DNA from: Gracilaria gracilis
Lineage: Eukaryota > Rhodophyta > Florideophyceae > Gracilariales > Gracilariaceae
Reading direction: 5' to 3'
NCBI GenBank assembly: GCA_030374805.1
Contig: JARGSG010000200.1
Location: 62,001 to 126,000 of the forward strand
Length of the DNA: 64,000 nt
Below, piece by piece: positions 21,031 to 32,850 of this stretch. The notes under the pieces are model-generated. The model saw only the letters and a list, made by a program, of their open reading frames with translations. It did no database searches and was not told the origin of the DNA. The position numbers and the translations under genes were made by a program. Numbering within the stretch: the first letter of the stretch is position 1; every line of letters begins with the position of its first letter.

Positions 21031-22033
21031 CAAACCTTCAAAACCTACATAAATATTTATGAGCGATGTGGAAAACGATTGCGTTGCTTTGTGTCTTAGA
21101 GAAGGCTTTGTGTGCTACAAGATATAGGGTGAAGAAGAGTGCTTATTTTCTGTACTATTTGGGAATGAGATCGAAGCTCAAGGCAATGTTTTTTACATAT
21201 GCACTGGTAGAGTAAATAAAAGTAAGTATGACTTTTACTCCACGTGATAAAAGTGATGAAAGAATTGGTTGTCCATTCTATAAGTAGGATGTGTACATTG
21301 AAGCACCATTGGTGCGTACTATACTGGTCTGTTTTGATGATCTCAGGTCATGTGCTTTGTTCACTCCAAGGATTTTCGACATGTTTGTGTTGTGCGCAAT
21401 TTGTATAGAGTACCGTTTTCATAACAGAATAAGTGAAATTGTGCAGTTCTCAACTCACTGTATAATAAAAATGACTCTTTCCGGATCGGCTGAGAACCCC
21501 ATATTTTGTTCGTGTAAGATTTGCGCGACAGTTCTCATTTTGACAGGTTTGACAAAATGGGATTACGTCATTTGCATCTTTCAACTTTTATTTAGAAAAA
21601 GCTTACAATGTACGCATATTACTTATATGTGATGCAGTGTGTCAACTTGACAGCGTCAAGAGTGTTAATTTATCATAACTCAATCTGCAAAGTTAGAAAG
21701 TTGAGAAACAATTGAAAGAAATTTCGCACTTCGGCTACTGATTTCGTAGTGTAATGCCGCAACATCATTTGTGTAAGGTTGGTCACGTTCTCAACTGTGA
21801 GAACCGTTAAGCACGGTTCTTTTTTGCAAATAATCCTACATTAAAGAAACAATCCACTTTACAGCGTTTTGGATAATGCCCGATAGCGTGACGTTGTTGC
21901 GCTTCTTCCTTCCATCAAAATTAAGTCGGAAGAGTGTGACATCCTATCCATTGCGATTAAACGGCGCGGCATTGGTCCGCCGTTTCGCTCATAGATAGCT
22001 GCGACCGATTTGAGATTGCGCAGCCCAACTTAA
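21031..22033. other. AT-rich intergenic, no gene supported
   Basis: No convincing coding frame; a 113-codon frame at 21291-21632 shows no recognisable feature. The right end would hold the promoter of the cupin gene at 22034. Confidence 0.45.
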
Positions 22034-22651
22034 ATGCAGCCGCTCGTCAGATTGTTGGCCCTTCCGTTCCTTCGCTCGACGCGTCAAGTTGCGCGTGCCG
22101 AATCGCATCCACGCATCATGTGTCGCGAGTTGCTACTGGCGTTCACCTTCGTGCTCCACATCACATTGTGGACCCCCACGCACAGCAGAATCGCAAGCCG
22201 TGGCTCTGAGACGGCGTTTCAGGTACGCGACGCGCTGCCCGATTCGGCGTTCAGCCTGAAGTATGAGCTGGGAAGAAAGCCGGTGTTCCCGAACTTCACC
22301 GTGGAAGTCTTGGAAGTTCAACAGTTTCCAGTGCTGGGAGCCGTCGATATACAGACCAGGTTGCTGCGCTTTATCATGGAACCCGGCTCCAAACTGCCAA
22401 CGCAGCTGCATCCGCGGGGGAACGAAGTGATCCACGTTGTTCGTGGCGCAGCGCGTATCAGCTTCTCGTTTGAATCGAGACCGAGTTTGGCGGTGTCCAA
22501 TCTGAGGACGGTGAGTAATGTGGTTCGGGACACCGGCATTGCTCTAATTCCGCAGGGACTTATCCATGACGTCGAATGTGTTTCAGAGCGACGGTCTTGT
22601 ATTTTGCTGTCGGTGGCCAACACCGCAGACCCCGGCTTCGTGGTGGTGTGA
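22034..22651 (+). CDS. Germin-like cupin, probably secreted
   Basis: Frame of 205 codons. The ATG at codon 29 (MCRELLLAFTFVLHITLW) begins a clear signal peptide and may be the true start. The cupin fold follows: motif 1 is GSKLPTQLHPRGNEVIHVVRG-like, motif 2 is GIALIPQGLIHDVEC. Germin-type cupins bind Mn through HxH...E in motif 1 and H in motif 2 and act as oxalate oxidases, superoxide dismutases or structural proteins. Here the first His of HxH is Gln (Q-L-H), so one metal ligand is missing. The other ligands (H, E, H) are present. The end LLSVANTADPGFVVV matches germin C-termini. The gene is intact and without introns. Confidence 0.75.
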   Translation: MQPLVRLLALPFLRSTRQVARAESHPRIMCRELLLAFTFVLHITLWTPTHSRIASRGSETAFQVRDALPDSAFSLKYELGRKPVFPNFTVEVLEVQQFPVLGAVDIQTRLLRFIMEPGSKLPTQLHPRGNEVIHVVRGAARISFSFESRPSLAVSNLRTVSNVVRDTGIALIPQGLIHDVECVSERRSCILLSVANTADPGFVVV

Positions 22652-25600
22652 ACAACACGGGCCGCTTGAAGGAGAGTCATGTCGCGCGAACGTAGTAGGT
22701 CGTTTGCTGTTGTGCTGCTGCATTCGTACAAAGAGTTATCGAGGTTTTCTGGCGTAGCTACGGTTGTGTGCCAACCGCGTTTGCTGCGAGACAAGAGCTT
22801 GTCACGCTGAATTTGCGTTTTGTTCATAAAGTGTGAAAGAGAGCGTATTTGACGCATGTTTCCACCAATCGTCTACTCTGTATGCCCTTTGCTTCCCTTT
22901 CTCGGCGCCAGAGTTGGCGGTGCGCTCGGTGCGCTGACAGCTCCGAGCTCACGTGTCAAGAGTGTTGCTTTGGCCAACCGTTGCACCTTTCTCGCCGCAT
23001 TAAAGAAATATAAAGTTGTATCTGTCTCTCAAGAAATTCTTCCACGACGGCGAGTGACTATAGCCATTGAAGCCAGTTCAAACCAGTTAACTATAGAGGG
23101 CCTGTTTCCAAAAAGTGGCTCTCGGCGCGATGCCGATTTGACAAACTGTGTGACGGTGTAGAGAGTTCATTCTTTTTCCTCTACTCACAGATGCACATAT
23201 CTAAGGCTTCTGATATTCTAGTTCAGAAAAGACAAGACCAGCAGCTTTTATTCAAGGAGAAGACCATGCGAATTGGACTTGTTGCTGCGACGCTAGTAGG
23301 GACGTTGACATTTGAAGAACTAGAAAACTGCTTCTTTCCACTGGGGAGCCAATTGTTTTCTCCAGCAATTTTCCCACAGTTTTTCTTTTAACGTTCCCAC
23401 GTGTCCCAATAGACGGGACAACTGCCTGTCTCTTTTTGCTCACCATTTCCCTCTCGGATGAATCTCAATCCGTTGAGCATATCCTTTTGCCGATATTCTA
23501 GAAAGTGTGCACTTCAAGCTCTGAAGTGTTGGAAAGATTAATACTTTGCAAATTCATAACCCATCTTCGCCAGTGATATGATGAAAGGGATGACGGCATC
23601 ATGGAAAACCTCTTAGAAAGCATTCTTATGTTTAAACAGGCATTGACATGGGTTTGTTTTCATGGTGTGTATCGAGATTTCATAGCAATGTCGTCATTTA
23701 CGATGTGTGCCGTGTAACATGAAGACATGAAAAGGCCAAAGTCTGATTGACGCCCGCAACACACGTGTGACAGGGAGCTGCGGGAAATTAACGATTAACA
23801 GAGTGTTGACACATTATAATTGTTTTGTTCACTACAGTAATTAATAAGATTCAAGTTGATACGCTGGAATTAGGCATGGCGAGAAATCCAAAGCGTGACG
23901 CTGTTTGCAAAACGCTGTTTTATCGTTGATGTTCCATTTCAGCCTTGTAGTTTCACTGTAAGCAGGCAATGCAGGCAGTGCAAATCTGGTAATACCCTGA
24001 CAACATCATCGCCATCTTCGACACTTAGCGCTAATTGTTGCAAGTGTCGCACTTACCGCATTGTCAAATATCAGAACTCTACTAGATTTACAATCTTTTC
24101 TAACGACCCAAACATAATGGCGTGCTTCCATAGCTCTGTAGAAGGCACATCGAAGTACGCCAAAAAAATACAAACTACATCCCAAAAACGAAATCTACAT
24201 GCGTACTTAGACGCGTTATATAGCGCAAATATCGCTATTTGGCGCTCCTTAGTACGCATATTTTTCTGTTGAACAGCACTGGTAAACTACCTTAAAAGCA
24301 TACTTTGATGTGCCTTGAGCGTTTGCATCGAAGTATGCCAACCTTTTTCCCATACTTCTTCACTGAGATATTGTATCGGCGTTCCAATCTTCGATATCAC
24401 CGCCAAGTAGCGCTACTTAGCGCTATCTAGTAGTTTGCGATAAGGTGGAATGAACAATGCTTCACTGACGTGCAAATTCACATATACTTACAGCGCAGGA
24501 AGTTGGTCAGTGTAATATTGAATACAGTTTTTAATCGAGTAATTGGTAGGGCGTCGCAGTGCGTGAAGTCACAAAACTGACTGTAAACCGAGCAAAGTAA
24601 TATACTGTACTATATAATGTAACACGAATAGTACCACTTATTCTTTAGCTCCAATTTTGCCAAATGTAGAATTTACCGCAGCTCCCAGAAGGACGCTTGT
24701 ACATTCAACAACTATGTAAGCCCTGGCTCCACGTTGCTCTGTTTCCGTACAATATCCTTGTGTGAAGGGTACGCCACCACCACCATCACTAATCTCATAC
24801 AACAAATATATGTAAGATGTCATGTGACAGTTACATGGCATATAAGTAAAATTCTGTGAATTAATGACACGGTTAGAAAATGAAAATTATTCGAAACTCA
24901 CCTTACTCTGTACTCTCGAAGAAAGTTAATACAGATTGTGTATAAATTTTCTTCCCAAAGAAACCGATGAATTATGACAAAGGAATACTGGACTGCACTA
25001 TGTGTACCATGCAGAGATGTCAATCAAACACTCTGCTCAGCTTAGGATAATTTACAAGAAGTAAAACTTACGCTCTTCGAATACTAGACTTCAGAGAAAA
25101 CCCATGTCACATAATTTAGAGGCCGTACAGACCACTCATCACAATTCACAGTACTGTTCAAAGCTCGGTCCCTCACAATCAAAGTGCTTGCTCGCCTTTC
25201 CTCCCTTCTCAAGACACGTCTTGAAATTGAACAGTAGCGCTAAAAATATGTAGATGAGTGCCAGCGAAAAACGACGCACACATAACAGACGTGAAAACGC
25301 ATTGCAAACCCACATATGCTTAAGATCCTTAGACTTCCACTCAACAGATGTTCTCAGAGCATTCTTTGATGCATTATACAAGAGTTGCTCATCTGTTGCT
25401 AAGAGCCTTTCAAAGGCAATTTGTAACCATGAACGTAAGATACATGCAGGATCACCATAAACTTAGTGCTGCACACCATCGAGCATCATTAATTCTCCAT
25501 CACAGGCTCTATTCCGCTCCTTCTCAAGAGCCTGAGATCATGTCGTCTTAAAACCTCCGGACCAAATCGATGAAAGATCAGACCATCCGGGGTCGATATC

Positions 25601-26137
25601 ATTTATTACTCGAAGTAATTCTTTCTAGTATGACCCGAGTAGCATGCCCTCTGATTACAAGCACCACCTCCCGGACGACACATCAACACAGTCTATAAAC
25701 CCCACACAGTTTTCTAATGGGGACCGCATCTTCGTAGTGCTTCGGCGTATATCAGCGCTCGCTCACCCAACAGTTGCAGGCGAAGCTCTGTGAGCAGTCT
25801 ACTTTTCGACGCAAGAAAACCCTCGACCGCTTCCCAGAATTCCACGCTGATGTGCTTGAAACGCATGCCGAATATTAGTTTCATGTCGTACCAAGTGCGT
25901 GCAAAAGACAAACGTTTCATGACGATGAAGCATGCTTGCAGCGATACCGGTTGCGATACGTGTGGGTCATGTCCCAATTTACAACTGCAAATACTCTGCC
26001 AATGTCCTTTCAACAAAAACGAAAGTTGTGGGTTCAGCAGAGTAGGCGTTGAGGTTAATGATGGTTTGCTGAATCGTACGCTGTCGTGCGGTGAGGTTTA
26101 TAACAAGGAGCAAAGAGTGCAGAACAAGTTTTGAGTC
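22652..26137. other. Long gene-poor stretch
   Basis: About 3.5 kb, AT-rich, with only short overlapping frames. A 100-codon minus-strand frame at 25714-26016 (EFWEAVEGFLASKSRLL) has protein-like composition but no family I recognise. I see no rRNA, tRNA or repeat signature. Confidence 0.4.
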
Positions 26138-26765
26138 AGGCCTGAGAGAGTGCGGTGGATGGGTTTTATGCCTTTCAATTGCTGGTGCCATGTTGAGCGA
26201 AGAGATTGAGGATTGTGAGGATATTGAGGAGGCAACGCAAGTGCTCTGCAATTGGGCTCATAGTATAGTTGAGGAAGCAGATCTTACCGGAGAAGGGACT
26301 CGAGAGCATCGGGGTGGGTTGGAACACATTGTTGGTCAAGGACTGAAGCACGCAAAGCAGAAGCTGCTTAACCGAGGGTTTCCGGAGAGGGTATCATTAT
26401 CGTTGTCGGAAAACTTTGAACGCCTGTGCGTGATGCAGAAACAAAAGGCAATGCCTGTGCATATATTGATGAAAGTTTGGACTCTAGGATACAAGGACAC
26501 AATGCGAGTGGCAAAGGCACTGAAGGAATTGTCACTAGTAGAATTGGGTCGTGGTAAGAGCGTAGGAAAAGTGATTAGTGTTCACGACAAGATCATCGAA
26601 GTGTGTCGAGACAGGTTGGGGGAAAAAGTGTTTCAGCATCATAAACAACTTTTGGAATCATTCATAGCCGTGTCAAGGGCAATTCATTGGCAAAAGGATA
26701 TGTGGTATCGCCCCTGGTGGCTACTTTCAGCAGAAGATGAGTACATGATGGAGAATCTCGGCTAC
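26138..26765 (+). pseudogene. NB-ARC (STAND ATPase) gene fragment
   Basis: The frame carries the C-terminal part of an NB-ARC domain: the GLPLAL-like helix (CGGWVLCLSIAGAML), a winged-helix part (MPVHILMKVWTLGYKD, ALKELSLVELGR) and an MHD-like motif reading VHD (VISVHDKIIEVCRDRL). NB-ARC ATPases act as nucleotide-controlled switches in immune and cell-death signalling. P-loop and Walker B are absent upstream. The right end stops exactly at the Gypsy-1 5' LTR: after ENLGY the codons TGT TGA come from the LTR start. The frame can also be opened upstream to 26091, but that part shows no homology. Confidence 0.6.
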
Positions 26766-26852
26766 TGTTGATAGTGCGACCTATTCGAGATGCACTTGCC
26801 ACCTACGCAGAGGTAGGTAGCACTGACAGCAGTTTGAATTCTGCGGTAGATA
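26766..26852 (+). repeat. Gypsy-1 5' LTR, first part
   Basis: Matches 33436-33522 with one visible base change (CCTATT for CCAATT). It is followed by the nested element; the last five bases AGATA are the duplicated target. Confidence 0.88.
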
Positions 26853-27373
26853 TGTGGACGTCATTTTTGTGGCCACGTTGGCTAAACGACGCGGGTGGTG
26901 ACAACCCAGAACAAGACTAGAATGCCAGGGGGTACCAGCCTATGAAGGCAATGAGTAACAGCGTAAACCGCTGAATAGCCCAAACTATGAGTATTGAGAA
27001 GGCACACGGTGGTGCCAGTGATACTTATAACGAACAAAGCGAAATATTCGCGCCCTGTCGGTGAATAGCTACGAACGGCTGAAGTCCCCAACAAACTTCA
27101 GAGTGAGACTCGAACGATACGGTAAAAGCTCTACGTCAAACTCCAGGCGCGAACTTAGTAGGCTTACAATTAATCTGGAGACCAATTATAGACGAACGAA
27201 GGGGGAGCCAGTTCGCAGATGCAAGTGACAAGTGGTGAAAGTGGAAGGGAAAGGCCGGACCACTCCGCGGCCAAGCAGAATGAAAGAAAAAAGGGGGAAA
27301 CAAATCAATGGAACGAGGGAAACAAGCAATGATTGCGTTTCTGAAAGAAGGGGGGGTTTGTTGAGCCTGTGTT

Positions 27374-27412
27374 GGTGGTGGTGGTGGTGGTGGTGGTGGT
27401 GGTGGTGGTGGT
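27374..27412. repeat. (GGT)13 microsatellite
   Basis: Thirteen uninterrupted GGT units. They produce spurious poly-His and poly-Pro frames on the minus strand. Confidence 0.95.
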
Positions 27413-28064
27413 CGAAGATGGGAATCTGAAGTTGGGCATGGCTTATATAGACGATGGAGACCTTCGAATCCAGCTGAATATCGACGGTACAATTTTGTGT
27501 GAACCATGAGTAACAAGATGTAACCCAGATGCAGTTTTCATGCATGATTGTGTAACCAGTGTAGCCTTACTAGTTGCTCGCAGCCACATAATAGTTTCTT
27601 CGGGTAACAGACAACTTGTCGCAAAGATAATGCTTTGTTGGCACAATTTCAAAGTCCGCGAGAGTTCATAATCACTTCAATCTGAAACCTGATTCGGGAA
27701 GATCATTCGTTACGTACACGATACAGCAAGTTTCAAGGGAATCTATCGAGCAATTTTCGCTGCCGAAAATAGCATTAGTGGGTGCGGGAATTTGAAGGGG
27801 TTATATCCATGAACATCGCCATTTCACCTCTTCTCCGTGTATTTCCTTGTTGTCCGGGTTCATTCCACATCACACGACTGATTACACAAACTTTGCACTG
27901 ATAGTGCACGATTTGTACATGAAGTGTACTCGTAAGAACATTCCCTCCGTCCTTGGATATATCCTTAGAGTAGAGTAAGTTGGTGGTTAGGTCATTCTTA
28001 GGAGGCGTCTAGGTGATATTCGTAGTGTGGGGAGGGTGTCGGGGCTTCTCTTTGCATTGAGTGC

Positions 28065-28640
28065 ATGCTGCGTTGGAAGTCCACGGATGTACTTCGTGTT
28101 GGCGTTCACACGGTGACGCTTCGGTTGCACGTGTATTTCAGGGGTAGCGGGGAGAAGTGGTATGCGGTCGACTTCTTCGTTGCCAACACCATCGCACGTT
28201 TCCATCCTGGTGCTCCGCGTCCCGTCGTCATTTCGCCTGACAGCCCTCATGGACTGCCATTGCCGTTACTGCCGCCGCCGCCCCCGTCGCCGCCTCCGCT
28301 ACTGTCGCCGCCGCCCGCAAACTCCCCGCACTTCTCGCCGCCGCCGGTACCCCGAGCCGCCTCGTCGTCTGGTGGGGACTCCGTTCGCTTCGTGCGATAT
28401 GTCCCTGCCGTGCACAGTCCGAGGCGTGGAAGTCCGCCGCCTCGAGATGCGGCCAGGCGGATTAGTCGCCGTCGTCGCATATGTGGTGGAAGTGCCGCTG
28501 GGCGCCCTTCCAGCTCCTACCTTCGCGGATGGCACGACGCCATCCGCGTAGTCGAAGAGGAGCTGCCTCGCGGGGCTGTGGCCATCCTGGCCCGACTGCT
28601 CCACGAGTTGCGGGAAGTGCACGAGCGATATGGGATATAG
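28065..28640 (+). CDS. Proline-rich frame inside the nested element, unknown
   Basis: 191 codons from ATG to TAG. The N-terminal 60 residues look folded (VLRVGVHTVTLRLHVYF, WYAVDFFVANTIARFHP), then a proline/serine-rich stretch, then a basic and helical C-terminus (EELPRGAVAILARLLHEL). No family recognised. The GC-rich CCGCCG composition could keep the frame open by chance. Confidence 0.35.
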   Translation: MLRWKSTDVLRVGVHTVTLRLHVYFRGSGEKWYAVDFFVANTIARFHPGAPRPVVISPDSPHGLPLPLLPPPPPSPPPLLSPPPANSPHFSPPPVPRAASSSGGDSVRFVRYVPAVHSPRRGSPPPRDAARRISRRRRICGGSAAGRPSSSYLRGWHDAIRVVEEELPRGAVAILARLLHELREVHERYGI

Positions 28641-28754
28641 AATATAAAATATAATGCATATTTGCTACTGTATGCAATAATAAATATACTCTGCTTTCTG
28701 CTTATCGCCCTTCCTCCTCGCCCTTCTTCCTCATTTTCACACTTTCACAAGATA

Positions 28755-29015
28755 CACGCTTAGTGCAACCTACGCAATACTGCGTGTCACGTCACCGCAG
28801 CCCGAGCGAAGTCGTTGGGCAGCTACCCACGCAGAGTGCCTGAGCGTCACTGCCTTTGAGCAACTTTTCACACAATAAAAGCCCGCTCTCAAAGGCAGAT
28901 CCTGGAGAGCGGGAGGCAGAGTAGAAGCAGTATTCTACGACCTTTGTGCCTGTTTGTTTTGCCCGCCCACAGCCAGCCCGTATTGTTCTGGCGTCCGTAG
29001 CGTTGTCATCCAACA
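28755..29015 (+). repeat. Gypsy-1 5' LTR, second part
   Basis: Matches 33523-33784 with several substitutions and one indel. Ends CCAACA. Confidence 0.88.
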
Positions 29016-29731
29016 AAGCGCTTTGATTTTGAAAATCGCACCGGCACGTAGCGGACCTGATTTGTCTACGTACGGATTGGTGAACACGATCCAGGCCCCT
29101 ACGTTTTCGAATGCGACACAGCCAGAGCTCATCAAGTTTGAAACGAACTACTCCGCCTATGTCGAACGGGGGAACGACATAAACGTTGAAAGAAGTGGGA
29201 ATCAGAAGATTGTTGGTCCTTCATAGGTTCGTAGTCGCCACGCGCACGCGAAGGGGAGAAAGGGGAAAGGCGCAGGCGAGAGATTGGGCACCAAAGAAAG
29301 TTCCGCAGTAGTGCGGATGCCCCCAGACTCAGCTGTAGAGTCTGGAATTCTTTATTATGTAGCACTTTGCTCCCCGCCGGCTGCAGTTCATGGGCGGTAG
29401 AGAGTTTGAATTCAATTCGAACGTGCGTAGGTCGCATGTGCGCAATTCTGCGCTTGCGTAGGTGACCTGTCCGTTCTCTAGGAACGCACTGCTGGTCACG
29501 ATCACCTTGCTACTGAGGTGTATCAACAAAGATCAACGCCGCGTCCGTCCGTCAATGCATCAAGCCAAAGCTTTTGCACAGCCTGTGTATTCTTAAGCGA
29601 ATTGAGAACGCGACCAAAGCCGAAGAAGCCACTGATGAAGCTGTAGAAAGCTGGTTCCAGTGTCGTCTACATCGTTCTTCTAGGGATTTGAATGAACGCC
29701 TGAAGAAGCAATCTCAGGTGTAAAATACATT

Positions 29732-31020
29732 TTGCTACCAAAAGATCTTTCCGGAGCTGCTGAACAGTTTGTCTTGGATGTTATCACTGCTTTGGACGAA
29801 CACAACGGGTCAGAAGTAGGGGTCGAACCGGACGGCTATCCGTCTGAAAATATCCAGTGTTCTTTGCAAAAAACTACCCAAAATATTCTTGCAGGACCAA
29901 GAATGGCCTTGGAGCGAATTGTTATCCAAAAATTTAGTAGCCGAAAAAATATGTTTCCAAACATTTTGAGTGGCAAATTATCCGTTTCCATCCGTGGGAA
30001 CAAGATCTAAAGTGCTTGTCCGACTTCGTCCGTTTCAAATACTCTTCTTGTTACTTGGATTCTGCTTAGTTTTGGAATCTCTTATTTCTGTTCCGGTTCT
30101 ATTCGTTTCAAACACCTATTCCAACAGTATTATTCGGGTTTTTTCTTCCCGGTCTGGGATTTTGTGTACTTCTTAATGAACTTCTTTATTTTTAACAACG
30201 TATATAGAGCTCTATTGGAAGAAATAAGTATTTAACAGCTTTCATTTCTTGGAATGTAACAAAAAATCACAGCCAAGAACATATCAGCTACACGTGTACC
30301 GCGTTAAAGATGCAGCGTTTACATAATTGTTCGAATTCTTCTTATTTTATTTTGCGTTTACCCGTTTGGATTCAATATGCTTCAACTATATTTTGATTAC
30401 GTCCGTTTTTGTAATTTGATAAAACCGATTCGGTTCTGTTTGAGGAGATCGGATATGTTTTTCTTTAATATTGGTGGAAGGTCGAGATAAAACTGATACC
30501 GATCGCTTCTGTATTTTTGTAGTGTTTATTTTGTCCGAATCTGTCCATTTAAGGACCAAAACCGGGGTTGTTCTGGATAATATTTGTCCGGTTCGACCCC
30601 TAGTCAGAAGTCATCACCGAATCGGACAGGTGTAAGCACCTGATAAGCAAGCTGGCTTACAAAGTGCAGCCACCAGAGCTAAAGCAGCTGGTCAGAGATC
30701 AGATGGGCATGTGGATGTCAGAGCAGAAGAGCGATTTGACATTCTTCGCGAACACTTTATCCAACCTGGCAGGACAAGTGTATGCGGTCCAGGCTGCCAC
30801 TTCGATACTCAAGAGGAAACACGGTTCGCTGCAACAGCAGCGCACTAGCGACCATGCTGACCGGCACGATTCAACGCACAAGAGGCAGAAGAATGACCGC
30901 CCAATCGATCAGGTGGCTAAGGTATCTACACCAACCAGCACCCAGAAGGAAGCCGAGGTCGTCAAGGGCTGGAACAAGCCGGGCCTCAACTGGACTGTAA
31001 AGGAATTCATCCAATCCGCA
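29732..31020 (+). pseudogene. Gypsy-1 gag, split by a MITE
   Basis: The frame from 29732 (LPKDLSGAAEQFVLDVITAL) is cut after LDEHNGSE at the MITE and resumes after it with ESDRCKHLISKLAYKVQPPE. A gag-like region with helix-rich and basic parts follows to about 31020. There the frame shifts into the protease-RT frame. No zinc knuckle is visible. The upstream boundary is unclear: 29016-29731 should be the element leader and shows no gene. Confidence 0.6.
29817..30602. mobile_element. hAT-type MITE (non-autonomous)
   Basis: The 786-bp unit has perfect 17-bp terminal inverted repeats, TAGGGGTCGAACCGGAC, and an 8-bp target duplication GTCAGAAG at 29809-29816 and 30603-30610. Eight-base duplications and TA/CAGGG-type termini are characteristic of hAT transposons. 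No transposase is inside; the interior is AT-rich with short frames only. Confidence 0.9.
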
Positions 31021-31021
31021 A

Positions 31022-32824
31022 GTGTCCCAAAACTTCGAAAGCGAAGCAGCGAAGCAGCGGGAACTGTTAGGCAAGCACTGGGCCGAGAAGATGAAAGAAA
31101 AAACGAACGCCAAGATCCCAGCGATTCGCGCCGCCGCACAACCTGCTCCGAACGAGGGAGAAGCAAGGTACACAGTGGTGTTGAACGATGTCAAGGAAGT
31201 GGCTCTGGGAGACTCCGGCGCAGACTTTTCAACCATTTCGTCTACCGCATTTGCCGCCATTCGCAAAAAGCATCCGGATACTGTCTACCATCGCTTTTCA
31301 CAGCCGTTGGTTCTCGAGCCCGCCATCAAGGGGAGCGTGCAGAACGGTAAGTCCACAGCTTCGGGTAAGATGCTCCTATCTCTTACCATAGTTCTCCCCA
31401 ACACCGGACTTCCAGTGCGCATCCGCAATGTCGAATTCCTGCTGGCCCACGAAGACATGGCAGAAGTTCTCCTAGGACGCCCGTTGCTCAAGGCGATGGG
31501 TTTCGATTTCAGCAAACACCTTGAGAATGTGGGGCGAGCAATCGACGGCATGACCAAAGATGAGCTCAAAGATTGGAAAGTTCGTTTATCCTCATCCACT
31601 TTCAGAGGCCTGAGCTACAGGGACGTAGACGACGACCCTATAGAGCCTTTGGAATGCCTCCGAGCAGGGTTTTGGACAGACTCAAAGGAATCCATCGACG
31701 AAGCCGTCAAGGAAGCAGTCGAAGGCGCCAAAAGCAACGGGATGTCAGTAGACGGAGCTAATACGCTCAGGCTTCTACTAGGAGACTTTCGCAACTGTTT
31801 TCAAATCAAGCTTGGAGCAGATCCTCCTGCGAGTGTCCGTCCTATGTCAGTGAAACTGAGACCCAATGTTAAACCTTTTCGTACGCCTCAGCGCCGATAC
31901 GCTCCAAACCAGAGGGTATTCATCCGACACACGGTACAGCAGCTAGAAAAGATCGGGGCCGTCTACAAGAACCCCAATGCTCGATGGGCTACCCCCGCTT
32001 TAGCTGTTTCTAAGCCAGGAACCGGGAAGCTTCTGTTCACAGTCGATCTTCGTGGCACCAATTCCAGAACGATTCTTCTACAATCATCTATGCCGCACCT
32101 GGACTCGTTACTCCAAGACTGCAGTGAGAGCTCCTGCTTTGCGAATATTGACTTCACGCACGGGTATTGGCAAATACCCCTGGACAGGACTTCGCAAGAA
32201 ATCATGTCCATACAGACTCCAGATAGTATTTACTCACTGACAAGGACGCTGCAAGGAGGTTCCGACTCAGGGAACCACTTTCAATCTGTAACGAGTGAAT
32301 AGTTCACTGGGAAGGTGAAGAACATGATCAAATGGCTCGATGATTTTCTGATGTACGCCCGGACTGAAGATGAGCTACTTTCAGACATCAGGGCTTTTCT
32401 GTTCGTCTGTCAGCAAATCGTTTTCAAGGTCAATCCCGCTAAATCTTCTTTCTTTTGCAAAGAAGTCAAATTTTGCGGCAGGATCATATATTCAGACCGG
32501 GTAAGGTTCGACCCGCGGAACTTTGATGCACTTCTGACCATGAACAAACCCGAGATGGGAAACGAGCTCCAGCAGTTAATGTGCGCCGCAAACTGGATGC
32601 GTACGTCGATTGCAAACTACTCGCAGGTAGTGCAGCTATTGCAAGACCTACTTGAGAAGACGTACCAGAAGGCCGGAAAGCGGAAGAAGTCGGCCGTTCA
32701 GAAGATCCACATTGCGAACTCATGGGGGACGGCACACGATAAAGCCTTTGACACGATCCTATCGCAGCTGGCCGCTGCCACAAAGCTAGCCCTGCCTACA
32801 AAGAGAGAGCTGAGGCTCTGCTGA
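31022..32824 (+). pseudogene. Gypsy-1 protease and reverse transcriptase, with internal stop
   Basis: Protease motif: EVALGDSGADFSTIS. RT blocks: NARWATPALAVSKPG, FTVDLRGTN, ANIDFTHGYWQIPLD, then the catalytic box IKWLDDFLMYA, where the usual YxDD is WLDD. An in-frame TAG at 32300-32302 separates two halves in the same frame, at a place where Gln (CAG) is plausible. The frame ends after the RT connection region (ATKLALPTKREL), where RNase H should begin. RNase H and most of integrase are deleted at about 32815. Confidence 0.8.
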
Positions 32825-32850
32825 ACACAGAGAGGATCCAAAAAGCCCTA

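Larger units (their letters stand above)
26853..28749. mobile_element. Nested 1.9-kb element with TG/CA ends, possibly a solo LTR
   Basis: Starts TGTGGACGTC, ends TTTCACA, and is flanked by AGATA at 26848-26852 and 28750-28754. A 5-bp duplication with TG/CA ends fits LTR-type integration, but no direct terminal repeats are found inside. A long solo LTR is the simplest reading. It contains a GGT microsatellite, one frame of 191 codons and an AATAAA-like signal near 28678. Confidence 0.65.

Noticed and set aside
20020..21062. Long open frames on both strands (up to 197 codons) rich in DEPAHALDPVAEM-like peptides
   Set aside because: They follow from the 109-bp palindromic satellite, which lacks stops in several frames. 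The peptides change frame with unit length and have no conserved start.
24160..24260. Imperfect palindrome TGCGTACTTAG...AGTACGCA as a possible RNA gene or MITE end
   Set aside because: Arms are short and no duplication or second copy is seen.
27136..27545. Minus-strand frames with poly-His or poly-Pro
   Set aside because: Produced by the (GGT)13 microsatellite; no other protein-like feature.
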